A stretch of 23,052 bases of DNA from JAJYTL01 sp046705265 (GCA_046705265.1 JBJKQL010000017.1:1-23052); one strand, 5' to 3'; counted from the first letter of the stretch, positions 8,041 to 17,603 are shown. Numbers and translations: made by a program. Notes: generated by a model from the sequence alone, not told the origin.

Positions 8041-10540
8041 GGATCTGCTTCAGCTCCTGCGGCCGGCCGCGCTTGGCAAGAATCGCGAGACGTCGAGCGA
8101 CACCCCGGTTCACCGTTCCCTCGGGATATTCGCCGATTAAATTGGGTTCGCCGCTCGGTATTCCGGTCAAGCACTCCATGCCTTGATCGACGCTCTCGAT
8201 CGGGATCACACGGAATCGCCCGGATGCCGCGGCCTCCACGATGTCGTGACGCAACATCAAATGCTGCACATTGGCTGCGGGAATGAGAACCCCCTGATCA
8301 CCTGTTAGGCCCCGCGCTTGGCAAACGTCGAAGAAGCCCTCTATTTTCTCGTTCACGCCACCGATCGCTTGAATCCGACCGAACTGGTCGATCGACCCTG
8401 TTACCGCGAAGCACTGCCGGATCGGTGTTTCGGACAGGGCGGAGAGCAGCGCAAACAGCTCCGCGGCGGAGGCGCTGTCACCCTCGACGCCGCCATAGGT
8501 CTGCTCGAAGACGAGGCTCGCAGTCAAAGACAGAGGACCGATCTGGCCGAACCGGCCGCCAAGAAAGCCCGCCAGAATCAGGACGCCCTTCGAGTGAATC
8601 GGCCCGCCCAGCGCTACCTCACGCTCGATATCAATCACTTCCCCCTTGCCGAAACGGACCTGCGCGCTGATCCGGCTTGGATGGCCGAAGCTCACTCGGC
8701 CAAGCGTAACGACCGAAAGGCCGTTGACCTGCCCGACCCGCTCCCCCTCCGTCTCGATACGGAGCGTGTTGCGGCCGATCTCCTCCTGCAGGCGGCGATA
8801 AACCCTGTCGGAGCGCCGGCGACGGGCTTTCGCCGCTTCTTCAACATCGGCGGCGGTCATGGCCCCGTTGCCATGGCTCGCCGCGACGTGATCCGATTCC
8901 TGCAGCAGATCGGTGACTCCGCGGATCTGCGCCGAAAGCTTCGCCGCGTCGCCGCTCAGGCGTGCCGCCTCCTCGATAACGCGAGCCACGGCGCCCCGGT
9001 CGAGCGGGCGCAATTTTTCGCGCCGTGCCGCCGATGCAATCAGCTGAGCATAAAGGCCGATATTCTCGCTCGTGCGATCGATCCGATCGTCGAACTCGGC
9101 GGCGATCTTAAATAGCTCGGGAAAATCCGGATCGAGCTCGGAAAGCAGGTAGTACAGCATCGGCGGCCCGATCAGAACCACCTTGACCTCGAGCGGGACA
9201 GGTTCCGGGTCCAGCGAAACGGTACTGGCGAGACTCAAGAGCTGCTCGAGAGAGACCGTCCGGATTTCCTCCGCGCGCAAGGCGCGTTTCAAGGATTCCC
9301 AGCCGAAATTGGCGGACAAAAGGCGACGTGCATCGAGCACGAGATAGCCCCCGTTTGCCTTATGCAGTGCGCCGGCAACCACCAGATTGAAGTCGGTCAT
9401 TAATGCCCCAAAGCGGGCAAAATGCTCGATCCGCCCAACCAAGCTCTGGTGGTTTGGGTTGTCTTCATCGATGATCGGGGCACCCTCTCGTCCGGAATTG
9501 TCGACCAGCACATTCACTTGATAACGGCGAAACGACGGTGCGTCGCCGTCCGGCCCCGCGGCCGGCGGAGTACCACCGATCGCACCCTCCGTGCCCCGGC
9601 CATCGGTGATGAAATCGTCCGCGTGCTCGAGAATATCCCGCTCCACCTCTTGCAGATGCGCGACCACCTCGGGGAGATCGGAAAAGGCGGTGCGAATCTC
9701 GGTCAGGAGATGGCCGACGACTGTCGCCGTCGTATCGCGATTGAGCTGACGCACCGCTTCCCGGTGCTCGCGCTCCCAGTCGGGGATGCGGCGAACCACG
9801 GCTTCGAGTTCCTTCTGCAGCGTTTCGATGTCGCTCGTGAGCCGCTGCCGTTCGTCCGCGGGAAGGTTTTTGAAGACCTCGGGGGGGATGACTTCGCCAT
9901 TTCGGATGGGTGCCAGCGCTAAACCCATCGGTGTGCGAAGAAGCCCAATACCCTTCTCCTCCGCCTTGCGCTGCAAGGCCCCGAAGGATTCCTCGTGCCG
10001 CTGCTTGAATTGCTGTTCGATGACCTCGCGACGCGCACGATATTCCTCGCGCTCGAATGCCGCGGGCAGCGCGATTCGCAAATCGTCGACCAGGCGCCTC
10101 ATGCCGTCACGAAGCGGGATCGCCCGCCCCGTCGGCAGTTTGAGGCATCGCGGCCGGCGTGCATCGGCGAAGTTATTGACGTAGCACCAATCAGGCGGTG
10201 TTGGCTCCGTCGCCGCTTGCTGCTTTAACAGCTCGCGAATCAGCGTGTGCTTTCCGGTTCCGCTTGGACCGAGGGCGAAGACGTTGAAACCGCGGCGCCG
10301 CATGGCGATTCCAAGCCGCACCGCGTCGACAGCACGACCCTGACCGACCAGACCATCGATTTCTCTCAGCTCATCGGTGGTCTCGAATGCAAGCTGGCCA
10401 GGATCGCAGCAGTGGCGCAAAACCGCGGCCGGCAGCGGCTCGCTCGCGATCCAATCCGATTCCTCGGCCGGGGCCCGGGTATCCAGAGAAAATGATGACT
10501 CGGCAACGAAACGTTCCACATCTGCGGTCACGGGGTACAC
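8003..10540 (-). CDS. LonB-like ATP-dependent serine protease (S16, AAA+)
   Basis: Protein of 845 residues, of the COG1067 Lon-like group rather than classical Lon (no N-terminal LAN domain). Walker A is GPSGTGKHT at 91-99. A long inserted helical segment (about 150-310) precedes the Walker B region, KANGGYLVLDARRLL. The C-terminal S16 protease domain has catalytic Ser689 in VEGDSASAAE and Lys732 in GGVNEKIEGF. They are 43 residues apart, the same spacing as Ser679/Lys722 of E. coli Lon, so it should be active. It degrades damaged or regulatory proteins in the cytoplasm; substrates are unknown. The start is GTG at 10540 with a poor ribosome site; another in-frame GTG lies three codons on. It leads the unit with the universal-stress and synthetase/GNAT genes, and a FNR-like box lies 50 bases upstream. 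Confidence 0.92.
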   Translation of the reverse strand: MYPVTADVERFVAESSFSLDTRAPAEESDWIASEPLPAAVLRHCCDPGQLAFETTDELREIDGLVGQGRAVDAVRLGIAMRRRGFNVFALGPSGTGKHTLIRELLKQQAATEPTPPDWCYVNNFADARRPRCLKLPTGRAIPLRDGMRRLVDDLRIALPAAFEREEYRARREVIEQQFKQRHEESFGALQRKAEEKGIGLLRTPMGLALAPIRNGEVIPPEVFKNLPADERQRLTSDIETLQKELEAVVRRIPDWEREHREAVRQLNRDTTATVVGHLLTEIRTAFSDLPEVVAHLQEVERDILEHADDFITDGRGTEGAIGGTPPAAGPDGDAPSFRRYQVNVLVDNSGREGAPIIDEDNPNHQSLVGRIEHFARFGALMTDFNLVVAGALHKANGGYLVLDARRLLSANFGWESLKRALRAEEIRTVSLEQLLSLASTVSLDPEPVPLEVKVVLIGPPMLYYLLSELDPDFPELFKIAAEFDDRIDRTSENIGLYAQLIASAARREKLRPLDRGAVARVIEEAARLSGDAAKLSAQIRGVTDLLQESDHVAASHGNGAMTAADVEEAAKARRRRSDRVYRRLQEEIGRNTLRIETEGERVGQVNGLSVVTLGRVSFGHPSRISAQVRFGKGEVIDIEREVALGGPIHSKGVLILAGFLGGRFGQIGPLSLTASLVFEQTYGGVEGDSASAAELFALLSALSETPIRQCFAVTGSIDQFGRIQAIGGVNEKIEGFFDVCQARGLTGDQGVLIPAANVQHLMLRHDIVEAAASGRFRVIPIESVDQGMECLTGIPSGEPNLIGEYPEGTVNRGVARRLAILAKRGRPQELKQIHGKHGKRGHDSD

Positions 10541-10589
10541 CTCAACGGCAGCGTTGCGAACACGCTCCCCCGTCTTGTCGCACCATGCC

Positions 10590-10603
10590 TTGAGTTAGAT
10601 CAA
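10590..10603. promoter_or_regulatory. FNR/FixK/Anr-type box upstream of the Lon-like gene
   Basis: The sequence TTGAGTTAGATCAA matches the TTGA-N6-TCAA core perfectly and the TTGAT-N4-ATCAA consensus at all but one position. It is centred about 56 bases before the GTG start at 10540. If the factor acts at -41.5, transcription would begin near 10555. I see no strong -10 there, as is common for activator-dependent promoters. It suggests oxygen-linked control of the Lon-like/stress-protein/acyltransferase unit. Confidence 0.55.
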
Positions 10604-10798
10604 AGGACCGAAGAACCAGGATCCGTGAACGGAATCCAACGTCCCCTGGATCTCGGGATCGTAGGGTCAATTAGCCCGAGCCGAATTGGAAGGATCACCG
10701 CCCGTCTGTCAGCGCTCAGACATCGCGTCTTCCGAAAACACATTCCAGAGCAAACTTCTACGGCTCTGCGTCGGCACGTCAATCCTCTCCTAGGGCTC

Positions 10799-11053
10799 TC
10801 ATAGGTGCGGAAGCCGCTCGTCGGCCGCTTCGCGATCGTAGCCCCCCTTTCGCAGTAACCCGCGCACCGGCTCATTCGGCGATTCCGCCATTCCGGCCAG
10901 ATCACTGCCGGAATGTTCTTCGAAATTATGCCAACCCCGGAAACGGCGAAAGGTTTCAAAGGGCTTGGAACCGATTCCCGGGCATCGGTTCGGACTGTGA
11001 GTGGGCGCAATCGCGGCTCTGACGCAAATCAGCCGGTCGTAAGCCCGTTTCAC
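10799..11053 (-). CDS. Small hypothetical protein, uncertain
   Basis: A frame of up to 84 codons with coding-like third positions in its second half (FRGWHNFEEHSGSDLAGMAE, then PNEPVRGLLRKGGYDREAADERLPHL). The listed GTG start is preceded by AGGAGG only two bases away, too close for good initiation, and the first 30 residues look poor. It could be a short real protein or the 3' relic of one. No family was recognised. The rest of the 10604-11089 interval holds nothing else I can support. Confidence 0.3.
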   Translation of the reverse strand: MKRAYDRLICVRAAIAPTHSPNRCPGIGSKPFETFRRFRGWHNFEEHSGSDLAGMAESPNEPVRGLLRKGGYDREAADERLPHL

Positions 11054-11089
11054 CCCCTCCTGCCATCATCGCTCCTCCCGCCAGCACAG

Positions 11090-11136
11090 TTAACCAGATC
11101 AGATTTTCGTGCGAGTATGTACAGATGACTGGTTAA
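11090..11136. repeat. Inverted repeat TTAACCAG / CTGGTTAA
   Basis: Perfect 8-bp arms lie at 11090-11097 and 11129-11136, separated by 31 bases. They sit at the left border of a markedly AT-rich segment (about 11100-11230). They may be a two-site operator or the remains of a mobile-element end. No partner gene shows which. Confidence 0.3.
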
Positions 11137-11171
11137 TACGTATAGTAAACAAAATGTCACACACGGATTTG

Positions 11172-11199
11172 TTGACGGAGAAATATTTAATGATAAATT
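11172..11199 (+). promoter_or_regulatory. Candidate promoter for the hairpin leader and 57-residue gene
   Basis: TTGACG (five of six to the -35 consensus) at 11172-11177 is followed after 16 bases by TAAATT (four of six) at 11194-11199, inside AT-rich DNA. Transcription would start near 11206, giving a leader of about 227 bases before the ATG at 11433. An alternative reading is a short frame starting at ATG 11190, GGAG ten bases upstream, ending at 11372; its later codons look non-coding. Confidence 0.35.
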
Positions 11200-11324
11200 T
11201 ACTACAGATCGTGCGAGAGCGTTTCTCAAATAACGGTGCGGGTTGGTGTTCTGCGAGCAAGCCGTCGGGTAGATCAACTGGTTTTACTGGGTGTGCTTGG
11301 ACAGCGGGACGGAGAGATCGTAAC

Positions 11325-11412
11325 GCAGTACTAAACTGCAAAGCCCGAAACAGCGGGCCAAACACACATTGACAATCAGGCCGGTCGCAGGGCCGCGGAC
11401 GTGGCTCCGCGG
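11325..11412 (+). ncRNA. Hairpin-rich leader, candidate structured RNA
   Basis: Three perfect short stem-loops stand in a row: GCAGT-ACTAA-ACTGC (11325-11339), GCCCG-AAACAG-CGGGC (11343-11358) and CCGCGGA-CGTGGC-TCCGCGG (11393-11412). The last ends nine bases before the AGGAGG ribosome site at 11422. A smaller GAGA/TCTC hairpin lies at 11215-11227. The array could be a regulatory 5' leader of the 57-residue gene, or a separate small RNA. It matches no riboswitch class that I recognise. Confidence 0.35.
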
Positions 11413-11432
11413 TGTCGTGATAGGAGGACGCG

Positions 11433-11606
11433 ATGAAGCATACGAAACGGATATTCGGTCAGGTCGAGCGCCTCAGCTCCAAGCAACTCTTCTGGTGCAT
11501 CGAGCACATTCCTGGCTTTCGGGAGGCGGTGAATGATGTCGCCCGCGTGCGCGCCGATGAGCGGCAGGCAGCGGAGAGAGTGAAGAAAGAGATGGAGGCC
11601 GCGTAG
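11433..11606 (+). CDS. Small hypothetical protein, 57 residues
   Basis: It starts at ATG 11433 with a near-ideal ribosome site (AGGAGG, five bases spacer) and ends at TAG 11604-11606. The product begins MKHTKRIFGQVERLSSKQLF and ends in a charged helix (DERQAAERVKKEMEAA). It is predicted to be cytoplasmic and largely helical, with no signal peptide and no family that I recognise. After the TAG the same frame stays open for 17 more codons (KELTAKQLEQRGGKIPFS), which also look helical and charged. The stop could therefore be a recent nonsense change, or simply chance. The gene lies behind a hairpin-rich leader and an AT-rich promoter. Confidence 0.6.
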   Translation: MKHTKRIFGQVERLSSKQLFWCIEHIPGFREAVNDVARVRADERQAAERVKKEMEAA

Positions 11607-12224
11607 AAGGAGCTTACCGCCAAACAACTTGAGCAAAGGGGCGGAAAGATTCCTTTTTCGTGATCGACTTCTGCGCTCGGCGCGAGAGAGAATTGACCGC
11701 CATCGGAAAGGGAGCGGCCGTTGGTTGAATCAACAATTCATCAAACGGAACGTCGAGAGCATCCCACGAGCGGTCACTAATTTTGTTGGATTTGGATGCG
11801 CACATAGGACTGATTCTAGCCGTTCGCGGGAAGGAGACCGATCGGTTCAGCCCGGCCCAACCCCGTTCCCGACGTGCTACGGGACGGACTTCGACTTCCC
11901 CGAGCGAAATGAAAAACGCCACGCCCGTTCCTTACGGCGAGCATTGATTTACGTCAGGCTCCGATCGGCGCAATAACCGCGATTACGTCGATAGCCGTAC
12001 CCAGCCGCAAAATCCACATGCCGACCGCGGCCAGCCCGGCTTGATCCAGGTCAAAGCGCCCACCAGAATAACAAGCGTAGCCTAACCCATCTTCAAATCG
12101 CTGGAATGCTTCATGAGGTAATCCGCTCCTGGATGCAAAACGCCGTCGCTCAACCGCCAATTAAACTAATACGACTTGCTTCTGACGGTGCCGGCCTATC
12201 AGAATTGGGAGGGTGGAGTTGGTG
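11607..12224. other. Region without a confident gene; FNR-like half-match inside
   Basis: No gene is well supported. A minus-strand frame (11954-12160, TTG start, 68 codons) ends in a hydrophobic stretch (LAAVGMWILRLGTAIDVIAV) and could be a small membrane peptide, but has no ribosome site. Another minus frame, 11614-11805, is equally weak. At 11944-11957 the sequence TTGATTTACGTCAG matches the TTGA-N6-TCAA FNR-type core except for the last base. Confidence 0.3.
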
Positions 12225-12584
12225 ATGCGAAGCCACAAAAGGACTGCGAGAGTGATCATCTCGCTGCTGGTGGCCTTACTCATGACGCTGGGTCCTTTCG
12301 CAGCCTCCAGTTCGGCATCCGCGCAGACCCCTCCGAGCTGCCAGCAGGGGTATTATTACGCGAGCGACGGGTATTGCTATCCGATGCAACCCCCGGTTTA
12401 CGCCTATCCTCCGCCCGCCTACGACGTCGCACCACCGGTCTATCAACCACCGCCGATCGCGGATGGTGTAGGGATCGGTATCGGTCTTGGATTGCTCTTT
12501 GGTGCGTTGACGCATAGGGAGGCAGAACACCGAGGATATCGATATCCCCGCGGCGGCGGTCGGCGCGGTCATGAGCGCTACTGA
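12225..12584 (+). CDS. Secreted Tyr/Pro-rich protein
   Basis: Protein of 119 residues with a clear Sec signal peptide: MRSHKRTARV, a hydrophobic core (ISLLVALLMTLGPFAA), then cleavage near SASAQ. The start is ATG 12225, with GGAG six bases upstream; an in-frame GTG four codons earlier abuts its ribosome site. The mature part has two cysteines (SCQQGYYYASDGYC), a Tyr/Pro/Val-rich stretch with YPPPAY and YQPPP repeats, a hydrophobic glycine-rich segment (GVGIGIGLGLLFGAL) and a basic Arg/Gly tail. The hydrophobic segment may anchor it. No enzyme motif is present. It lies 34 bases before the Spy/CpxP-like gene on the same strand, so both probably belong to one envelope-related transcript. Confidence 0.75.
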   Translation: MRSHKRTARVIISLLVALLMTLGPFAASSSASAQTPPSCQQGYYYASDGYCYPMQPPVYAYPPPAYDVAPPVYQPPPIADGVGIGIGLGLLFGALTHREAEHRGYRYPRGGGRRGHERY

Positions 12585-12618
12585 ATCGAATGCACGATAC
12601 AGCCAACAATAGGAAACC

Positions 12619-13158
12619 ATGGAGAGGGCCAACATGCTCATGTCATTGACTCGTCGCGCTGTAGCGATCACGGCCGCGGCGATAATTGTTGGTGCAATGT
12701 CGTCGGTTCATCCAGCGACCGCCGTTGCTGGCGACCCCCAGTTAGCTCAAGGGGCCCCACCTTCGTCGAGCGCGAAAGCCCCGGCGGCAACCAAGTCAGC
12801 TGGAGAACGGCGCACACCAGCGGAATTCATCGATGCACGCATCAAAGCGCTGCATGAGCGGCTCAAGATTACACCAGCCGAGGAACCACAGTGGAGGGTC
12901 GTTGCCCAGGTGATGCGCGATAATGCGAAAACGATCAGAGCTCTTATCGTTGAGCGGATAAAGACCGAAAAGACAATGAGCGCGCCCGATAACCTTCTCT
13001 CATATCGCGCGATTGCAAAAGCGCATTTAGATGGCATCGAGAAGCTTATCCCGGCGTTCGAGGCGCTTTACGCCAAGATGCCCGAGGCACAAAAGAAAAT
13101 CGCTGATTCGGTATTTGACCGCAGGCCAATGCGGCCGAGGCACGGGAAACGCGGCTGA
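12619..13158 (+). CDS. Spy/CpxP-like periplasmic protein (LTXXQ family)
   Basis: Protein of up to 179 residues. The signal peptide is hydrophobic (AVAITAAAIIVGAMSSVHPATAVAG). After a low-complexity Ala/Ser/Pro linker comes an all-helical region: EFIDARIKALHERLKITPAEEPQWRVVAQVMRDNA and then HLDGIEKLIPAFEALYAKMPEAQKKIADSVF. The LKITPAEEPQW piece corresponds to the LTxxQ motif of Spy/CpxP-type proteins, which bind unfolded proteins in the periplasm or tune envelope-stress signalling. Two starts are possible, ATG 12619 (AGGA upstream) and ATG 12634 (GAGAGG, six bases spacer); both give a signal peptide. It is the second gene after the Tyr/Pro-rich secreted protein. Confidence 0.82.
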   Translation: MERANMLMSLTRRAVAITAAAIIVGAMSSVHPATAVAGDPQLAQGAPPSSSAKAPAATKSAGERRTPAEFIDARIKALHERLKITPAEEPQWRVVAQVMRDNAKTIRALIVERIKTEKTMSAPDNLLSYRAIAKAHLDGIEKLIPAFEALYAKMPEAQKKIADSVFDRRPMRPRHGKRG

Positions 13159-13749
13159 ACGTTGGCCCCTATGCGTGCGGTCCGTACGGTCGCTCATACC
13201 ACGACTGGCCGCCCGCGGAAATGCGATATCCTCGACGGGTTCAGCATGATCTGCGGGTGGCCGGCCACCTCGAGGGGAGGATCGTCACAGACCGTTATCG
13301 ATTGGCCTAGGACGGAGAGAGGTGCTCCTTCCGGCCGCCAGTTTTGCGATCGGTTCGACCCTCACTATTCGCCGGATAGGCTGCTTTCGACCTCCGACAG
13401 GACATCAATAACATCAGCATTTTGATAATGATGAATCTTTCGATCAGCAGTTTGAAAAGGTCCGCTTGAAGCTTATCGCGGCATTGAGGGAATCGTTCTA
13501 CCCCTTGAGGTTAAGCCTTCAATCGCCCGTTTCGCAACCGCGGGTACCCTCTTCTCGGCAACGTCAGCATGATTCGGGACGCAGGTTATAACTCGGGCGG
13601 CAGCGTAATCTTGAGCGCAGGGGCGGCCGGAATCGCTGGGGCCAGTTTGGTCCCTTTCCGAGAGGACCAGGGCCGTTCCGACATAGAAACCGGTGTCGTT
13701 GGCCGTTACATCTTCTGATGTCTTTCAATCGGCAGACGCGGAGCACCTC
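13159..13749. other. Intergenic region with coding-like relics
   Basis: No intact gene. Three fragments look protein-like but lack starts. On the plus strand, about 13140-13310 reads VGPYACGPYGRSYHDWPPAE and onward to a TAG. Also on plus, about 13411-13590 reads HFDNDESFDQQFEKVRLKLI before a stop. On the minus strand, 13724-13473 stays open for 83 codons (TANDTGFYVGTALVLSERDQ, then QDYAAARVITCVPNHADVAE) but has no usable start after a TGA. The region looks like decayed genes upstream of ald. Confidence 0.35.
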
Positions 13750-14874
<1,125 letters not shown>

Positions 14875-14934
14875 CTTTGCAGCGCCGAAGCGGGCCTGAA
14901 CCGGGCCGTCAACACAACGGGAAGCCTTGATGCC

Positions 14935-16579
14935 ATGACCAGGACTGTTGTTTTCCGCGCCCGCAAGATCCTGACCATGAATCCGACGCAGCCCACAGCT
15001 ACCCACGTCACGGTGCGCGATGGCCGCGTGCTTTCGGTCGGCGACGAGAACCGGATGCGCATGTGGGGGAATTCGATCTCGACAACCGGTTCGAGAATTT
15101 CGTGCTGATGCTAGGCCTCGTCGAAGGGCACTTCCATATGATGGCTGGTGGGTTATGGCAGTTTCCTTCGTTGGCTATCACGACCGCGTCGCGCCCGACG
15201 GCACGCGATGGCCTGGCTGCCAAGACTTCGATTCACTCATTCGGCGGCTTTCCGAAATCGAAAAGATGCTTCCAGGTCCGACCGACCCGCTGATCGCTTG
15301 GGGCTTCGACCCGATCTTCTTCGGAACCGAGCGAATGACCGTACAGCATCTCGACCGGGTCTCCACCACGCGGCCGATCGTCATCATGCATGCGAGCCTG
15401 CATCTGATGAATGTCAACTCGGCAACGCTGGCCAAAGTCGGCATTAGCCGGGACACTGAGGTCCAGGGAATCGCCCGTTTCCCCGATGGCGAGCCGAGCG
15501 GTGAGTTGAAGGAACCGGCGGCGATGTTTCCCGTGATGCGGCTGATCGGCAACGTGTTTCAGCTTGCAGGCACGGGCGAGACCAGCCTCCGCCTTTTTGG
15601 CCGTGTCGCCGAGCTCGCGGGCGTCACCACCGCGACCGATCTCGTCAACGATCTTGCCGACGAAGACGCTGAAACCATGCGCCGCGTGACCGCGAAAGAC
15701 GATTTCCCGGTGCGGCTCGTGCCTGCCTTTCTGTCAATTGATGGCTCCTTGACGAATGAGGCAGGCGCCGCGCGCGTTCGCCAGCGGATGGCGCAAGGCC
15801 ATGCCAAGCTGCATTACGGGCTGATCAAGATTATCGTCGACGGATCGATTCAGGGCTTCTCGGACAGGCTGCGCTGGCCCGGATATTTCAACGGCGCGCC
15901 GAATGGCATCTGGCTCCGCCATCCCGCGGAGCTCATCGCGACCGTCGCCCATTTTCACGCCGCGGGATTTCGGATTCACATCCACGCCAACGGCGATGAG
16001 GCAATAGAGCTTGCACTCGACGGCCTTGAAGCAGCGCTCGAGAAGCATCCACGCCTTGATCACCGTCACACGTTGCAGCACTGCCAGATGGCCGATGGGA
16101 CGCAATTCCGTCGTATGGCGCGACTTGGCGTCTGCGCCAACCTTTTCGCCAACCACATCTATTATTGGGGCGACATCCATCACGATACGACGATGGGGCC
16201 GGATCGGGCGGCCAGAATCAATGGCTGCGCCACGGCATTGAACCACGGCGTGCCGCTCGCGATCCACTCGGATGCACCAATTACGCCGCTTGGCCCGCTT
16301 TTTACCGCGTGGTGCGCGGTCAACCGCGTTACGGCATCGGGTCGGATTCTTGGCGCGGCTGAAAGCCTCACCGTGCCGCAGGCGCTCCACGCGATCACGC
16401 TCGGCGCCGCCTTTACGCTCGGGCTCGACGACCGGGTTGGCTCGATAGAGAGCGGAAAATTTGCCGATTTCTGCGTGCTCCAAGAGAATCCTTTGGCCGT
16501 GCCGCCCATGGCATTAAAGGACGTTCCGATCGCGGCGACAGTGCTTGGCGGCCGCGTACTCACGCGGCCCCGAGAATGA
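14935..16579 (+). pseudogene. YtcJ-like metal-dependent amidohydrolase, split by two -1 frameshifts
   Basis: The family is amidohydrolase_3 (YtcJ / N-substituted formamide deformylase group), metal-dependent hydrolysis of amide-like bonds. The N-terminus starts at ATG 14935 (MTRTVVFRARKILTMNPTQP) and would meet a stop at 15106-15108. From about 15069 the homologous sequence continues one frame back (FDLDNRFENFVLMLGLVEGH, with the metal-binding HFH). It then shifts again near 15165-15170 into the long frame that runs to 16579 (VGYHDRVAPDGTRWPGCQDF and onward). Each break is healed by one extra base, the first at a G5 run. Later metal or acid motifs are present: IHIHANGDEA, DHRHTLQHCQ and IHSDAPITPLGP. 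The 16579 stop overlaps the CobW start. Either a pseudogene, or an intact gene with two sequencing deletions; if the errors are corrected it is full length, about 548 residues. Confidence 0.85.
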
Positions 16580-17541
16580 ACGGGGCGCGACTACCGCTCT
16601 ACGTCATTGGTGGCTTTCTCGGCGCCGGAAAGACGACGCTCCTGAACCACTGGCTGCGACACGCCAGCGGCAGGCGTATCGCGGTGTTGGTCAACGACTT
16701 CGGCAGCATCAGCATCGACGCTCGGCTCGTCGCCTCCCATGCAGGCGATACCATCGCGCTGAGCAACGGATGCGTTTGCTGCACAATCGGCAACGATCTT
16801 ACGAGTGCGCTCACTCGGATCATCGAATCCGGGCGCCCGTTTGATGCCATCCTCATCGAGGCAAGCGGCGTTTCGGACCCCTGGCGAATCGCCGAGATCG
16901 CGCTAGCCGACCCCGCCTTGACGCTCGGCGGCGTCAGCATTCTCATCGACGCTGCAGCCGTGATCGAGCACCATGCCGATCCGCTTTTGGCGGATACTCT
17001 GGTCCGCCAACTGCAAGCCGCGGATCTTCTGGTCATCAACAAGAGCGACTGCATTGATCAAACTCGGCTCGCGCGTGTTCGCAGCTGGGCCAGGGAGAAC
17101 GCTCCGGCGGCACCGCAGTTTGAGACCGTGCAGGCGGAGGTTCCGGAAGTCCTTCTCTTCGGACCGGCATTGCCGTCGGAATGCGGCTTCACCGTCTCGC
17201 ATTCGGGTGCACCGAATACTCGCCCCTCAGACGGCAGCGGGCACGTCGGGATGTTCGAAACCTGGACCTGGACAAGCCCGCGCGTGCTCCAGAGCGCCGC
17301 GCTCCGCGCGCTCCTCCGCGACATGCCGCCGGGCGTCCTGCGGCTCAAAGGCCTGGTACGCACCGAACGGCCGGGCTGGTCCGAAATCGCCTTCGCCGGG
17401 AGGCACGGCGTTCTCCATGCCCACGCTGGCCAGCGATCGAACGAAGGACGCTCAGCTGTCGTCGCGGTCGGGTTGAGGGGCGCGCTACCCGACGTGGCGC
17501 TCCGCACCGCATTTCGAGGCGCCGAGATCCGACAGGCGTAG
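16576..17541 (+). CDS. CobW/COG0523-family GTPase, probable metallochaperone
   Basis: Protein of 321 residues. Walker A is GGFLGAGKTT (12-21), the metal-binding GCVCC motif is at 65-69, and the NKSD guanine-recognition motif is at 155-158. A CobW C-terminal-like region (GVLRLKGLVRTERPGWSEIA) follows. Known family role: GTP-dependent insertion of zinc, iron or cobalt into client proteins. The ATG at 16576 lies inside the amidohydrolase stop (ATGA), so the two are translationally coupled. No strong ribosome site is seen, which fits coupling. The obvious client is the neighbouring metal-dependent amidohydrolase, which is inference from context. The C-terminal domain is shorter than in classical CobW and lacks an obvious histidine-rich loop. 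Confidence 0.9.
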   Translation: MNGARLPLYVIGGFLGAGKTTLLNHWLRHASGRRIAVLVNDFGSISIDARLVASHAGDTIALSNGCVCCTIGNDLTSALTRIIESGRPFDAILIEASGVSDPWRIAEIALADPALTLGGVSILIDAAAVIEHHADPLLADTLVRQLQAADLLVINKSDCIDQTRLARVRSWARENAPAAPQFETVQAEVPEVLLFGPALPSECGFTVSHSGAPNTRPSDGSGHVGMFETWTWTSPRVLQSAALRALLRDMPPGVLRLKGLVRTERPGWSEIAFAGRHGVLHAHAGQRSNEGRSAVVAVGLRGALPDVALRTAFRGAEIRQA

Positions 17542-17603
17542 TGCACTCCGGACACTGCGCATGGGCCGGATTGGGCTCGCACCACTCGAACGCAGTCTCA
17601 GCT

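Noticed and set aside
10600..11010. 136-codon minus-strand frame downstream of the FNR-like box
   Set aside because: Arg/Ser/Pro-rich, no domain, overlaps the more coding-like 84-codon frame, and no ribosome site.
11369..11374. Perfect -35-like TTGACA
   Set aside because: No -10-like hexamer 15-19 bases downstream; the following DNA is GC-rich hairpin.
15734..16483. 249-codon minus-strand frame
   Set aside because: Antisense to the amidohydrolase metal-binding motifs; no start signal.
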